Positions 1 through 7,284 are shown, counted from the stretch's first letter. The stretch is DNA of 8,610 nucleotides from Bacteroidales bacterium (GCA_015486475.1 WFRO01000174.1:1-8610), one strand, 5' to 3'. The notes: generated from the letters alone by a model not told the origin. Translations and numbers: made by a program.

Positions 1-1
1 G

Positions 2-1603
2 GCCCGGACGACCCTGAAAGAGGCGGTGCGGGGAGATTATCATGTCTGGGTGCGCACGAAGAACTGGGCGCCGGGGCCATGGCCTGCTCCGGGCCGCTTC
101 CTGCTGCGGGTTAACGGGCAGCGTTCGGACACCCTGGGCGATCTCCCGGAAGCAGGCTGGCGCTGGCAGTATGCCGGGATCTTCAGATTGCACAGCCGTT
201 CCCTAAAGCTGGTGCTGGAGGACCTGACCGGTTTTGAGGGGCGTTGTGATGCGGTGTTCCTCAGCCGCCGGGCGACGCCTCCGCCCGGGGACCCTGCGGA
301 TTTGTCCTCCTGGCGGCGGGAGCTGTTAAACGAGGATACGGTCCCTCCCGTGACGAAAGAATTTGATGTGGTAGTGGTGGGAGGAGGTATTGCCGGCTGT
401 GCGGCGGCCATAGCTGCGGCGCAACAGGGATTGCAGGTGGCCCTGGTGCATGATCGCCCCGTACCGGGTGGAAACGCCAGCAGCGAGATCCGGGTGCATA
501 CCGAAGGGATCACCGGCGAGGCCGACCCCATCCTGAAGATGATCAACACGGATCACTGGCCCAACGGAGACCCCCGGGCGCGGCAGGACGACCAGAAACG
601 TCTCCGTGTCTTGCATCAGTACAAAAATATCTCGCTTTTTTTCAACTGGCGGGCCTATGCCACACAGACCCGGAAGGATTCGATCACGGCAGTGGATGCC
701 CGTCATACCTCCACGGGGAAGCGGATCCGTTTCAAAGCGCCCTGGTACATCGACTGTACCGGCGACGGATGGATCGGCTACTGGGCCGGTGCCGAATACA
801 TGTACGGGCGGGAGAGCGCTGCGACATACGGAGAACGGCTGGAGAAATACGGCGATCTGTGGAGCCCGGAGAAGGCAGACAACCGGGTGATGGGCTCTTC
901 CGTGCTGTGGCGGACGACAGAGAAAGAAAAACCGGTGCCTTTCCCGGAGGTGCCCTGGGCCCTGGCCGTGGCCAAAGAGTACAGCGCCACCCACGGCACC
1001 TGGAAATGGGAGTTCTCCCGGGACGATGTGAGCCAGATAGACAATGCTGAGGAGATACGCGACCATATTTTTCAGGCGATCTACGGCTCTTTTTACAACG
1101 CCAAACAAAAGCCGGAGAATGCCGGGCTGGCCCTGGAGTGGGTCTCCTACCTGATCGGCAAAAGGGAGTCGCGCCGCCTGGAAGGAGATCATATCTTTAC
1201 CTTTGCCGATGTGCGGGCGCTGCGTAAGTTTCCCGATGCCGTAGCCTGGGGGGTGCGGCCGGTGGATGTCCACTACCAGCAGATCCTGGCAGATCCCACC
1301 CGCCCGGATTTCCTGTCGGAGGCCCTTTATTACCGGGTGAAATATTATACCATCCCTTACCGGTCACTCTATTCGAAGAACATCCGCAATCTCTTCATGG
1401 CCGGGAGGTGTTTCAGCTGTTCCCATATCGGCCTCGGCGGTCCCCGTGTGATGAACACCACCGGCCAGATGGGCGTGGCAGTGGGTCTGGCAGCGTCACT
1501 GTGCAAAAAATACGGGGTCAACCCCCGGCAGCTCTATCCGGATCATATAGGTGAGTTGCAGGAGATGATCAAAAACCTGGGAGGGAATGGAGATCAGCGA
1601 TAA
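2..1603 (+). CDS. FAD-dependent oxidoreductase with N-terminal beta-rich module (5' end missing)
   Basis: The reading frame is open from the window edge to a TAA, so the gene is 5'-truncated; the GTG at 26 is internal to conserved sequence and is not a convincing start. Residue numbers count that GTG as 1. Residues up to about 82 form a beta-rich module ending in a GRCDAVFLS segment, which I recall as typical of oxidoreductases near glycan-degradation genes. A linker leads to a Rossmann fold: VVVGGGIAG, with the dinucleotide-binding GxGxxG at G119-G124, followed by PGGNASSE. DCTGDG at 243-248, RRLEGD at 383-388 and GPRVMNTTGQMG at 472-483 fit the FAD_oxidored family (PF12831). Family knowledge predicts a flavin-dependent redox reaction; a sugar-linked substrate is inference. 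A signal peptide would lie upstream, out of view. The next gene starts 142 bp later with its own promoter, so co-transcription is not required. It looks compositionally GC-richer than the downstream genes. The family call is secure, the substrate unknown. Confidence 0.9.
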   Translation, partial: ARTTLKEAVRGDYHVWVRTKNWAPGPWPAPGRFLLRVNGQRSDTLGDLPEAGWRWQYAGIFRLHSRSLKLVLEDLTGFEGRCDAVFLSRRATPPPGDPADLSSWRRELLNEDTVPPVTKEFDVVVVGGGIAGCAAAIAAAQQGLQVALVHDRPVPGGNASSEIRVHTEGITGEADPILKMINTDHWPNGDPRARQDDQKRLRVLHQYKNISLFFNWRAYATQTRKDSITAVDARHTSTGKRIRFKAPWYIDCTGDGWIGYWAGAEYMYGRESAATYGERLEKYGDLWSPEKADNRVMGSSVLWRTTEKEKPVPFPEVPWALAVAKEYSATHGTWKWEFSRDDVSQIDNAEEIRDHIFQAIYGSFYNAKQKPENAGLALEWVSYLIGKRESRRLEGDHIFTFADVRALRKFPDAVAWGVRPVDVHYQQILADPTRPDFLSEALYYRVKYYTIPYRSLYSKNIRNLFMAGRCFSCSHIGLGGPRVMNTTGQMGVAVGLAASLCKKYGVNPRQLYPDHIGELQEMIKNLGGNGDQR

Positions 1604-1695
1604 AAAGTGAATGCTTAACTATTGATCTTGTACTGTTTCCCGGGATCCTGAAAAAATAATGCAGATCCGGCAGGGAATTTCCGGTCAGGAAGTTT

Positions 1696-1703
1696 TATCT
1701 TTG
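1696..1703 (+). promoter_or_regulatory. Bacteroidota-type -7 promoter element (TATCTTTG) for the activase gene
   Basis: TATCTTTG matches the TAnnTTTG -7 consensus used by the Bacteroidota primary sigma factor. It ends 42 bp before the ATG at 1746, which predicts a leader of about 35 nucleotides. A clear -33 TTTG box is not present at the expected distance; only a TTT at 1678-1680 lies in the region. The element lies in the 142-bp gap after the oxidoreductase stop, so the large gene can be transcribed on its own. Confidence 0.6.
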
Positions 1704-1745
1704 GATAAATTATCGGCTTTTTCGCCGTAGCAAAAAAATATTTTT

Positions 1746-4700
1746 ATGGGATCCCCGCTTATTCTGGGCCTGGATATAGGTTCTATCTCTATTAATACGG
1801 TTCTTGTTGATACTGAAGGCAACGTTGTTGAGGAACATTATCATTTCTGTCATGGCAAACCCTTTCACTTACTGAGGGATATTCTGTCGGATATTTACGA
1901 CCGTTATCCGGCGGAGCGGATCTCTTCCGTCGCGTTCACGGGCACAGGCGGTAAGCTGGCAATGGAGTTGATCGGGGGAATGTATGTCAATGAGATCATT
2001 GCACAGTCAGAGGCGGTAAGTGAACTGTACCCCGAAGCCCGAACGGTGATAGAGATGGGAGGGGAGGATTCCAAGCTGATCCTGATGGAGAAGGGGAAGA
2101 GGCAGGAGTCCAGCCGCCTGAGTGATTTTACGCTGAACAACCTGTGTGCGGCCGGCACCGGCTCTTTCCTGGACCAGCAGGCGAAGAGGATGGGGCTTTC
2201 CATTGAAAATGAATTTGGAGAGATGGCACTGCGATCTGATGACCCGCCGCGTATAGCGGGACGGTGCAGTGTGTTTGCCAAAACGGATATGATCCATCTG
2301 CAGCAGATCGCCACGCCGGTGCACGATATTGTAGCCGGCCTCTGTTTTGCTGTCGCCCGCAATTTTATCAGCAGTCACGGCAAAGGGAAAAAGCTGGAGT
2401 TCCCGGTGCTTTTCCAGGGTGGGGTGGCTGCCAATGCCGGAGTGGTCAGAGCCTTCCGTGAACTGTTGCATGCCGGGGAAGATCAGTTGATCATCCCGGA
2501 GCATTATGCCTCCATGGGAGCGATAGGAGCCGTGTATCATCTGATGAAAAGCGGGCAAACCGGAAAAAAAACACAATACAAAGGTCTTTTCCTGCTGGAC
2601 AATTATCTGCACAGCGATCAGTCGGCCGGCAAAAGGCAGGAGCCGCTGACGCCTTCGGATGCCGTGTATGACAAAAAGATCTATCCCATACCGCTGAACG
2701 TGAAAAAGCTGGATGTATATCTCGGGCTGGATATAGGCTCTTTGAGCACGAATGTGGTACTGATCGATGATGAGGACCATGTCATTGCCCGCCGTTATCT
2801 GCCCACCGCCGGCAAACCGCTGGAAGCCATCCGCCGGGGGATGTGGGAGATCTATGAGGAGGTGGGGGACCGTGTGGAGGTGAAAGCTGCCGGTACCACC
2901 GGCTCGGGAAGATACCTCACCGGCGATTTCATCGGAGCCGATATCATCAGGAACGAGATCACCGCCCAGGCTACGGCGGCCATCGCTTTTGATCCCGAGG
3001 TGGATACCATCTTCGAGATAGGGGGACAGGATTCGAAATACATCAGCATCGACCACGGATTTGTGATCGACTTTGAGATGAACAAGGTATGTGCTGCCGG
3101 CACCGGATCATTTCTGGAAGAGCAGGCCGAGAAGCTGGAGATCAATATTAAGGAGGAGTTCGGAGAGCTGGCCCTGCAGGCCCGGAGACCTGCCGCCCTG
3201 GGCACCCGCTGTACGGTTTTTATGGAGTCGGACCTCAATGCCCATCAACAAAAAGGAGTTGAGAAGGATAACCTGGTGGGCGGACTGGCTTACTCAGTGG
3301 TGGAAAACTACCTGGAGAAGGTGGTGCGGAAAAAACGGGTGGGCGACCATATCCTTTTTCAGGGAGGGGTCACCAACAACAAAGCCGTGGTGGCCGCCTT
3401 TGAGAAAGTTACGGGGAAGAAGATCCATATCCCTCCCCATTTTGATGTGACGGGTGCCATCGGAGCAGCTATGCTGGCCCGCGATGCCATGCAGCCGGGG
3501 CAGAAAACACGGTTCAAAGGATTCGATATCAGCAAGATCCCTTACACCGTGGATAAATTTACCTGCAAGGCCTGTTCCAATCAGTGTGAGATCAGAAAAG
3601 TGAAGATCAAGGGAGAAAAGAAACCTCTTTTCTTTGGCGGGAGATGCGAGATGTGGGAAAAAGACGACCGGAAAGGACGGGGGAAAGATATCCCCGATCT
3701 TTTTAAGGAACGCCTGAGCTATCTGCTGGATGGCTTTCAGGAAGAAGAGAAGAACGGCCGCACGACCATCGGCATCCCACGCGGGCTGATGGTGTTTTAT
3801 CAGCAGTTCCCTTTCTGGCGGACTTTCTTTCAGGAGCTGGGCTTTCACGTGGTCCTTTCGGATGAGTCGGATAACCGTCTGGTGAAGACAGCCCTGAGCA
3901 TGGCCGTGGCAGAGACCTGTTTTCCCATAGAGCTGGAACATGGGCATATCCGTAACCTGCTGGATAAAAAGGTGGACTATGTTTTTACCCCTTTTGTTAT
4001 CAATGCCAAAGCAGAGAAAGATAATCCAACGGTCAATTACAACTGTCCGTGGATCCAGACCTATCCTTTCATGGTGAAGGCTGCGCTGGGGAACAGGGAG
4101 GAGGAGAAGAAGATGCTGATCCCGGCCCTGCATTTCAAGTATTTCGGCCGGGTGCTGAACCATGAGCTGACAGCGTTCATGAAGGAGAAGTTCGGTTTGT
4201 CTTCTCATCAGGTGATCCGGGCCATAAAAAAAGCGGATGCAGCACAGACCCTCTTTGAGAATAAACTGGTGATGCGTGGCCGGGAGGTGCTGGCACATCT
4301 GCCGGAAGACAAGGAGGCGGTAGTCCTTCTGGGCAGGCCTTACAATACCGGCGATCCTCAGTTGAACCTTTCGATCGTTGAGAAACTGATCAACCAGGAT
4401 GTCCTTCCCATACCGGTGGATTACCTGCCCTTGCAGGATGAGAAGATCCTGAAGGATTATCCCCAGATGTACTGGACCAACGGGCAGAAAGTGTTGTCGG
4501 CGGCCCGTATTGTGGCGAAGAATGAGAAACTGCAGGCTGTTTATGTCACCAATTTCCGGTGTGGCCCGGACTCTTTTTTGACCCATTTCGTGGGGGAAGA
4601 GATGAAGGGAAAGCCTTACCTGGAGATCGAGATCGACGAACATGGCGCGGATGCCGGCATGATCACCCGTCTGGAAGCTTTCCTGGACAGCCTGCGCAGC

Positions 4701-6008
4701 GCCCGTAAGGCCAGGATCAAAAAGGAAAAACCCATCCTGCCGGGTGTCAATGTATCTTCTCCCATGAAAGGGAGGATACTGTATTTTCCATACCTGTCTG
4801 ATGCTTCGTATGTGGCTGCCGCGGCCGCGCGTAGCTGTGGTGTGGATTCGGAATCACTGCCTATGTCCTCTGAAGAAAGCCTCGAGTTGGGGAGAAAATA
4901 TACCTCCGGCAGGGAATGTTTTCCGATGATCTGCACCACGGGTAGCTTCCTGAAGAAACTTTTCGAACCCGGCATAAAAGCGGAAAAGGTCAGCTTTTTC
5001 ATGCCTGACCACAACGGACCCTGTCGTTTCGGGCAGTACAACAAGTTTCAGCGTATCGTCTTTGAGCGGCTGGGATTCGGGAAGGCGGAGATCATCTCCC
5101 CCAGCAATGATAATTCTTACGAAGATATCTCCGACGGACAGGCCACGAAGTTCAGGCTGTCTGCCTGGAAAGGATTTGTGGCAGTGGATATCCTGCGAAA
5201 ACTGAAGCAGGAGAGGATCCCCTATGAGCTGATGAAGGGAGATACGGAGAAAGTGTACCGGGAATCGCTGCAACAGGTCGTTGAGAGTGTGGAGCGAGGC
5301 ACTAAGGATCTCCCCGATGTGTTGCATCACGCGGCCGGCCGTTTCAGTAACATTGCCATAGAAAACGGGAAGAGGCGACCCGTGATCGTTATTGTGGGTG
5401 AGATATTCATGCGGGACAATGCTTTCTGCAGCGGGTTCGTGATCGACCGGCTGGAGAAGCTGGGCGCCGAGACTTTCGTGGTTCCTTTCTCAGAGTGGCT
5501 GACCTATTCGACCTATCGCTATACACGGGACAGCTTATGGAAAGGGGATGTGATCGGGCTGGCAAAATCCAAGATCCAGGACTGGTCGCAGAATGCTGCT
5601 GCCAAAAAGTTGTTTGAGGCCGTGCACGGATTCATCGAGGAGGACAGGGATATCAAGGTCGGAGATATGCTGAAAAGCTCGGGGCGGTACATTCACCGGC
5701 ACTATGACGGCGATCCGGCCCTGAATTTCGGCAGCTCGGTGGAGCTGGCCAAAACGGGCATCAGCGGGATCATCAACATTCTGCCGCTGACCTGTGCTCC
5801 CGGCACCGTGGTGGCTTCCATCTCCCATAAGTTCAAGCAGGACCATCACAATCTCCCGTATGAGAATATTGCTTTCGACGGCCAGGAAGATGCTTCCCTT
5901 GAGATGCGTTTACAGGCGTTCATGCACCAGGCCAGGGCTTTTGCTGAAAGGAATAACCTCCACGTAAACCCTGCCTGGGCACGTCGCATAAATTATACGG
6001 TGAGCTGA
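1746..6008 (+). CDS. Fused acyl-CoA dehydratase activase: tandem BcrA/BadF/HgdC ATPases + DUF2229 + COG3581 domain
   Basis: This 1420-residue cytoplasmic protein should use ATP hydrolysis to push electrons to a very low potential through iron-sulfur clusters, as HgdC-type activators ('archerases') do. Residues about 5-275 and 325-590 are two ASKHA-fold activator domains. Each has a phosphate-1 loop (GLDIGS, D10 and D329), a phosphate-2 loop (GGEDSK 105-110, GGQDSK 426-431), an FQGG adenosine motif (223, 538) and two cluster cysteines 40 residues apart (C134/C174, C449/C489). A linker carries C607, C610, C614 and C634. DUF2229 spans about 660-960, with C725 (ETCFP), C767 (NCPW) and C939 (RCGPDS). 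The last part, about 1000-1400, is COG3581/HgdB-like, with C1058 and C1063 (RECFPMIC), C1093 (GPCRFGQY), C1228 and C1350. HgdC is normally a homodimer sharing one [4Fe-4S]; here the two repeats could supply all four cysteines in one chain. The ATG follows an A/T-rich leader without Shine-Dalgarno. The reading frame is intact. No dehydratase subunits are adjacent. Family certain; substrate unknown. Confidence 0.95.
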   Translation: MGSPLILGLDIGSISINTVLVDTEGNVVEEHYHFCHGKPFHLLRDILSDIYDRYPAERISSVAFTGTGGKLAMELIGGMYVNEIIAQSEAVSELYPEARTVIEMGGEDSKLILMEKGKRQESSRLSDFTLNNLCAAGTGSFLDQQAKRMGLSIENEFGEMALRSDDPPRIAGRCSVFAKTDMIHLQQIATPVHDIVAGLCFAVARNFISSHGKGKKLEFPVLFQGGVAANAGVVRAFRELLHAGEDQLIIPEHYASMGAIGAVYHLMKSGQTGKKTQYKGLFLLDNYLHSDQSAGKRQEPLTPSDAVYDKKIYPIPLNVKKLDVYLGLDIGSLSTNVVLIDDEDHVIARRYLPTAGKPLEAIRRGMWEIYEEVGDRVEVKAAGTTGSGRYLTGDFIGADIIRNEITAQATAAIAFDPEVDTIFEIGGQDSKYISIDHGFVIDFEMNKVCAAGTGSFLEEQAEKLEINIKEEFGELALQARRPAALGTRCTVFMESDLNAHQQKGVEKDNLVGGLAYSVVENYLEKVVRKKRVGDHILFQGGVTNNKAVVAAFEKVTGKKIHIPPHFDVTGAIGAAMLARDAMQPGQKTRFKGFDISKIPYTVDKFTCKACSNQCEIRKVKIKGEKKPLFFGGRCEMWEKDDRKGRGKDIPDLFKERLSYLLDGFQEEEKNGRTTIGIPRGLMVFYQQFPFWRTFFQELGFHVVLSDESDNRLVKTALSMAVAETCFPIELEHGHIRNLLDKKVDYVFTPFVINAKAEKDNPTVNYNCPWIQTYPFMVKAALGNREEEKKMLIPALHFKYFGRVLNHELTAFMKEKFGLSSHQVIRAIKKADAAQTLFENKLVMRGREVLAHLPEDKEAVVLLGRPYNTGDPQLNLSIVEKLINQDVLPIPVDYLPLQDEKILKDYPQMYWTNGQKVLSAARIVAKNEKLQAVYVTNFRCGPDSFLTHFVGEEMKGKPYLEIEIDEHGADAGMITRLEAFLDSLRSARKARIKKEKPILPGVNVSSPMKGRILYFPYLSDASYVAAAAARSCGVDSESLPMSSEESLELGRKYTSGRECFPMICTTGSFLKKLFEPGIKAEKVSFFMPDHNGPCRFGQYNKFQRIVFERLGFGKAEIISPSNDNSYEDISDGQATKFRLSAWKGFVAVDILRKLKQERIPYELMKGDTEKVYRESLQQVVESVERGTKDLPDVLHHAAGRFSNIAIENGKRRPVIVIVGEIFMRDNAFCSGFVIDRLEKLGAETFVVPFSEWLTYSTYRYTRDSLWKGDVIGLAKSKIQDWSQNAAAKKLFEAVHGFIEEDRDIKVGDMLKSSGRYIHRHYDGDPALNFGSSVELAKTGISGIINILPLTCAPGTVVASISHKFKQDHHNLPYENIAFDGQEDASLEMRLQAFMHQARAFAERNNLHVNPAWARRINYTVS

Positions 6009-6034
6009 TAAAAACCGGGACTGCAGACCGCAAC

Positions 6035-6217
6035 GTGACGGTCACGGCAGAAGTGTGTTTTGATCTGGCATTAAAGCACTGGTATCCTTTCAGAAAATTT
6101 TCCCTGGAAGGCGGTAAAAAAATAACTTATCGTTTTCCGGACGGATACGAGGCGCACTGGATCCGGTTCAGGACTGACAGAGACTGTCGTGTTACGGCGC
6201 AGTTGGTGTATCAGTGA
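6035..6217 (+). pseudogene. Probable C-terminal remnant of a larger, possibly glycan-related protein
   Basis: A 60-codon frame starts at GTG 26 bp after the activase stop and ends in TGA. Its last part (YRFPDGYEAHWIRFRTDRDC, then RVTAQLVYQ) resembles, from memory, the conserved end of a beta-sandwich module that closes large Bacteroidota proteins near polysaccharide-utilisation genes. The frame stays open upstream to about 5957, overlapping the activase 3' end in another frame, and the residues before the GTG (TADRN) would still suit such a fold. There is no ribosome site, no promoter and no signal peptide. The simplest reading is that a larger gene lost its 5' part by deletion or rearrangement. 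The alternative is a genuine small protein translated by coupling from the activase message. I cannot name the parent family with certainty. Confidence 0.45.
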
Positions 6218-6385
6218 ATATGACGGGATGTGATCTAATCAAAAAAAGTTATATAATACTCAATCTTTTTTTATAGACCGGTTCAAAGATATGTATCCAC
6301 AGAGTTTAAATGAACAGGCAAGAAATTCCCGTATTCTTAGTGTATAGAATAGACTACCGGCTGTTTTATTTATATATAGAAACTT
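6218..6385. other. A/T-rich intergenic spacer
   Basis: This 168-bp spacer is markedly more A/T-rich than the flanking genes and has no coding frame. It contains an A7G / CT7 inverted repeat (6241-6272) and, on the minus strand, a TATCTTTG match at 6291-6284. I find no TAnnTTTG promoter pointing towards the gene at 6386, although such a promoter would be expected here. Confidence 0.6.
6241..6272 (+). terminator. Possible weak terminator after the activase gene
   Basis: AAAAAAAG at 6241-6248 pairs with CTTTTTTT at 6265-6272 across a 16-nt A/T-rich loop, ending in a U tract on the + strand transcript. The stem has a single G-C pair, so it would be weak. Because it ends the A/T-rich stretch that follows the activase and the remnant, and is symmetrical, it could act from either side, but this is tentative. 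Confidence 0.25.
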
Positions 6386-7093
6386 ATGAAAAAACTATTC
6401 CTGTTTATCATCCTCTTTCTCCCCTTACAGGCATCAACCTTTGCCCAGGAGAAAAAAACGATCCGTTACGATTTCACTTTGGGTGACAGAGCTCCTGTCT
6501 TTATCTCTTATTACGGTAATCTGGCCATTCACCCGGGCGTGAAAGCCGGTTTTAACTGGAACCTCTTCCTGCTGGAAAAGACCAAAGAGAAGAAAAAGGT
6601 GATAAAGACCAAACGCAAATTATTGTATGTGGCGCCCAGCCTGGCCTGGTACATCCATCCCCGCTCCAACCAGGGGCTGATCATCAAAACCGATCTGGAC
6701 TGGAGAATGTATGCAAAAAGACTCTCTTTTACCGAATTGGGCATAGGTGCCGGCTATTTCAGAAAGTTCAACGCCGGGGAGACCTGGGAGGTGGATGATC
6801 AGGGTACGGTTACCAATGAGGGAGGAACTTCAAGAGGATATTTCGACGCTTCCCTCTCGTTTGCTTACGGCAGGCAGTTCTCCGGCAAAAAAGGCAGGCC
6901 GGTAACCGGTTACCTGAAGGCAAACAGTGACTTTCTGGTGGGCTACAACGCAGCGTTTGTGCCCGAGTTTAGCCTCGAACTGGGCGTGATGTTCACCCCG
7001 GGATGGAGCATTAAAAGAGGAAATGTTAAAACAAAAGCAATTACTAAGAATAAAACAAAAGCAAAAGCTATTGACATGTCAACTGAATTATGA
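6386..7093 (+). CDS. Exported protein, probable small outer-membrane beta-barrel, lysine-rich tail
   Basis: The 235-residue product starts with a clear Sec signal peptide: KK, then a hydrophobic run (LFLFIILFLPL), with likely cleavage after A20 (TFA|QE). The mature part has many alternating aromatic and polar segments, such as the stretches around YVAPSLAWYI, LGIGAGYFRKF, FDASLSFAYGRQF and FSLELGVMFTP, which suggests amphipathic strands of an outer-membrane beta-barrel. No enzyme motif is visible. The strand-like region ends near residue 211 (GWSIKRG). After that comes a basic tail rich in K, T and A with an 8-residue period (KTKAITKN, KTKAKAID) built from a 14-bp direct repeat. The ATG at 6386 has an A/T-rich leader without Shine-Dalgarno and directly precedes the signal peptide, so the start is well placed. 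I do not recognise a named family; export is secure, barrel structure is inferred, function unknown. Confidence 0.75.
   Translation: MKKLFLFIILFLPLQASTFAQEKKTIRYDFTLGDRAPVFISYYGNLAIHPGVKAGFNWNLFLLEKTKEKKKVIKTKRKLLYVAPSLAWYIHPRSNQGLIIKTDLDWRMYAKRLSFTELGIGAGYFRKFNAGETWEVDDQGTVTNEGGTSRGYFDASLSFAYGRQFSGKKGRPVTGYLKANSDFLVGYNAAFVPEFSLELGVMFTPGWSIKRGNVKTKAITKNKTKAKAIDMSTEL
7027..7064 (+). repeat. 14-bp direct repeat coding for the basic C-terminal tail
   Basis: TAAAACAAAAGCAA occurs exactly at 7027-7040 and 7051-7064, 24 bp apart, so the frame is preserved (8 codons). The two units encode KTKAITKN and KTKAKAID. This looks like a small in-frame duplication at the 3' end of the gene at 6386. Confidence 0.8.
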
Positions 7094-7122
7094 CGCATCC
7101 ATTATACCTTTTACCCTTCGCG

Positions 7123-7140
7123 CCCCCTCGTTACAGGGGG
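7123..7140. repeat. Hairpin with 6-bp G/C stem
   Basis: CCCCCT at 7123-7128 pairs perfectly with AGGGGG at 7135-7140 over the 6-nt loop CGTTAC. It lies 30 bp after the stop of the exported-protein gene. No T tract follows on either strand, so it is not a standard intrinsic terminator, although a stem this stable could still stall transcription or protect the mRNA 3' end. Confidence 0.5.
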
Positions 7141-7145
7141 ATATA

Positions 7146-7167
7146 TGGAATAATGGAATAATGGAAT
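7146..7167 (+). repeat. 8-bp tandem repeat (TGGAATAA)
   Basis: TGGAATAA occurs at 7146-7153 and 7154-7161, followed by a partial third unit to 7167. Another copy lies at 7215-7222 on the other side of the palindrome, so the unit brackets it. Confidence 0.7.
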
Positions 7168-7180
7168 GCTTTGCCCGACG

Positions 7181-7200
7181 ATCCCGATAGCTATCGGGAT
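7181..7200. repeat. 20-bp perfect palindrome (ATCCCGATAG/CTATCGGGAT)
   Basis: The two 10-bp halves are exact reverse complements with no spacer. It is embedded in GCCCGACG on the left and TAGCGAAGGCGGG on the right. I recall the CCCGATAGCTATCGGG core as frequent in intergenic DNA of Bacteroidota, which points to a dispersed palindromic repeat and away from a gene-specific operator, but that is memory, not a search result. Confidence 0.8.
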
Positions 7201-7230
7201 TAGCGAAGGCGGGATGGAATAATGGGATGA

Positions 7231-7258
7231 GTAAGTAGTAGGGAGTAGGGAGTAAGGA
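7231..7258 (+). repeat. Purine-rich 7-bp tandem repeat (GTAGGGA-like)
   Basis: Four consecutive heptads read GTAAGTA, GTAGGGA, GTAGGGA and GTAAGGA. The second and third are identical. The reverse strand reads as a TCCCTAC repeat. Confidence 0.75.
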
Positions 7259-7284
7259 GCGGAATCCGGAGTTAAAGAGCACAA

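Noticed and set aside
326..1273. A 315-codon minus-strand frame opposite the oxidoreductase
   Set aside because: The + strand shows the flavin-binding motifs; the antisense frame shows no motif and looks like codon-bias shadow.
1639..1670. Terminator between the oxidoreductase and the activase (CCGGGATC ... GATCCGG)
   Set aside because: The stem needs a bulge, the loop is long and no T tract follows, so it is not supportable as an intrinsic terminator.
2007..3056. A 349-codon minus-strand open frame opposite the two ATPase domains
   Set aside because: No family resemblance and no promoter; the + strand frame has all activator motifs in order.
3294..4643. A 449-codon open frame on the minus strand inside the activase gene
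   Set aside because: It is antisense to strongly conserved DUF2229 and ATPase sequence, has no recognisable domain or start signal, and its composition (many H, R, P, L) is typical of a shadow of a G/C-rich gene.
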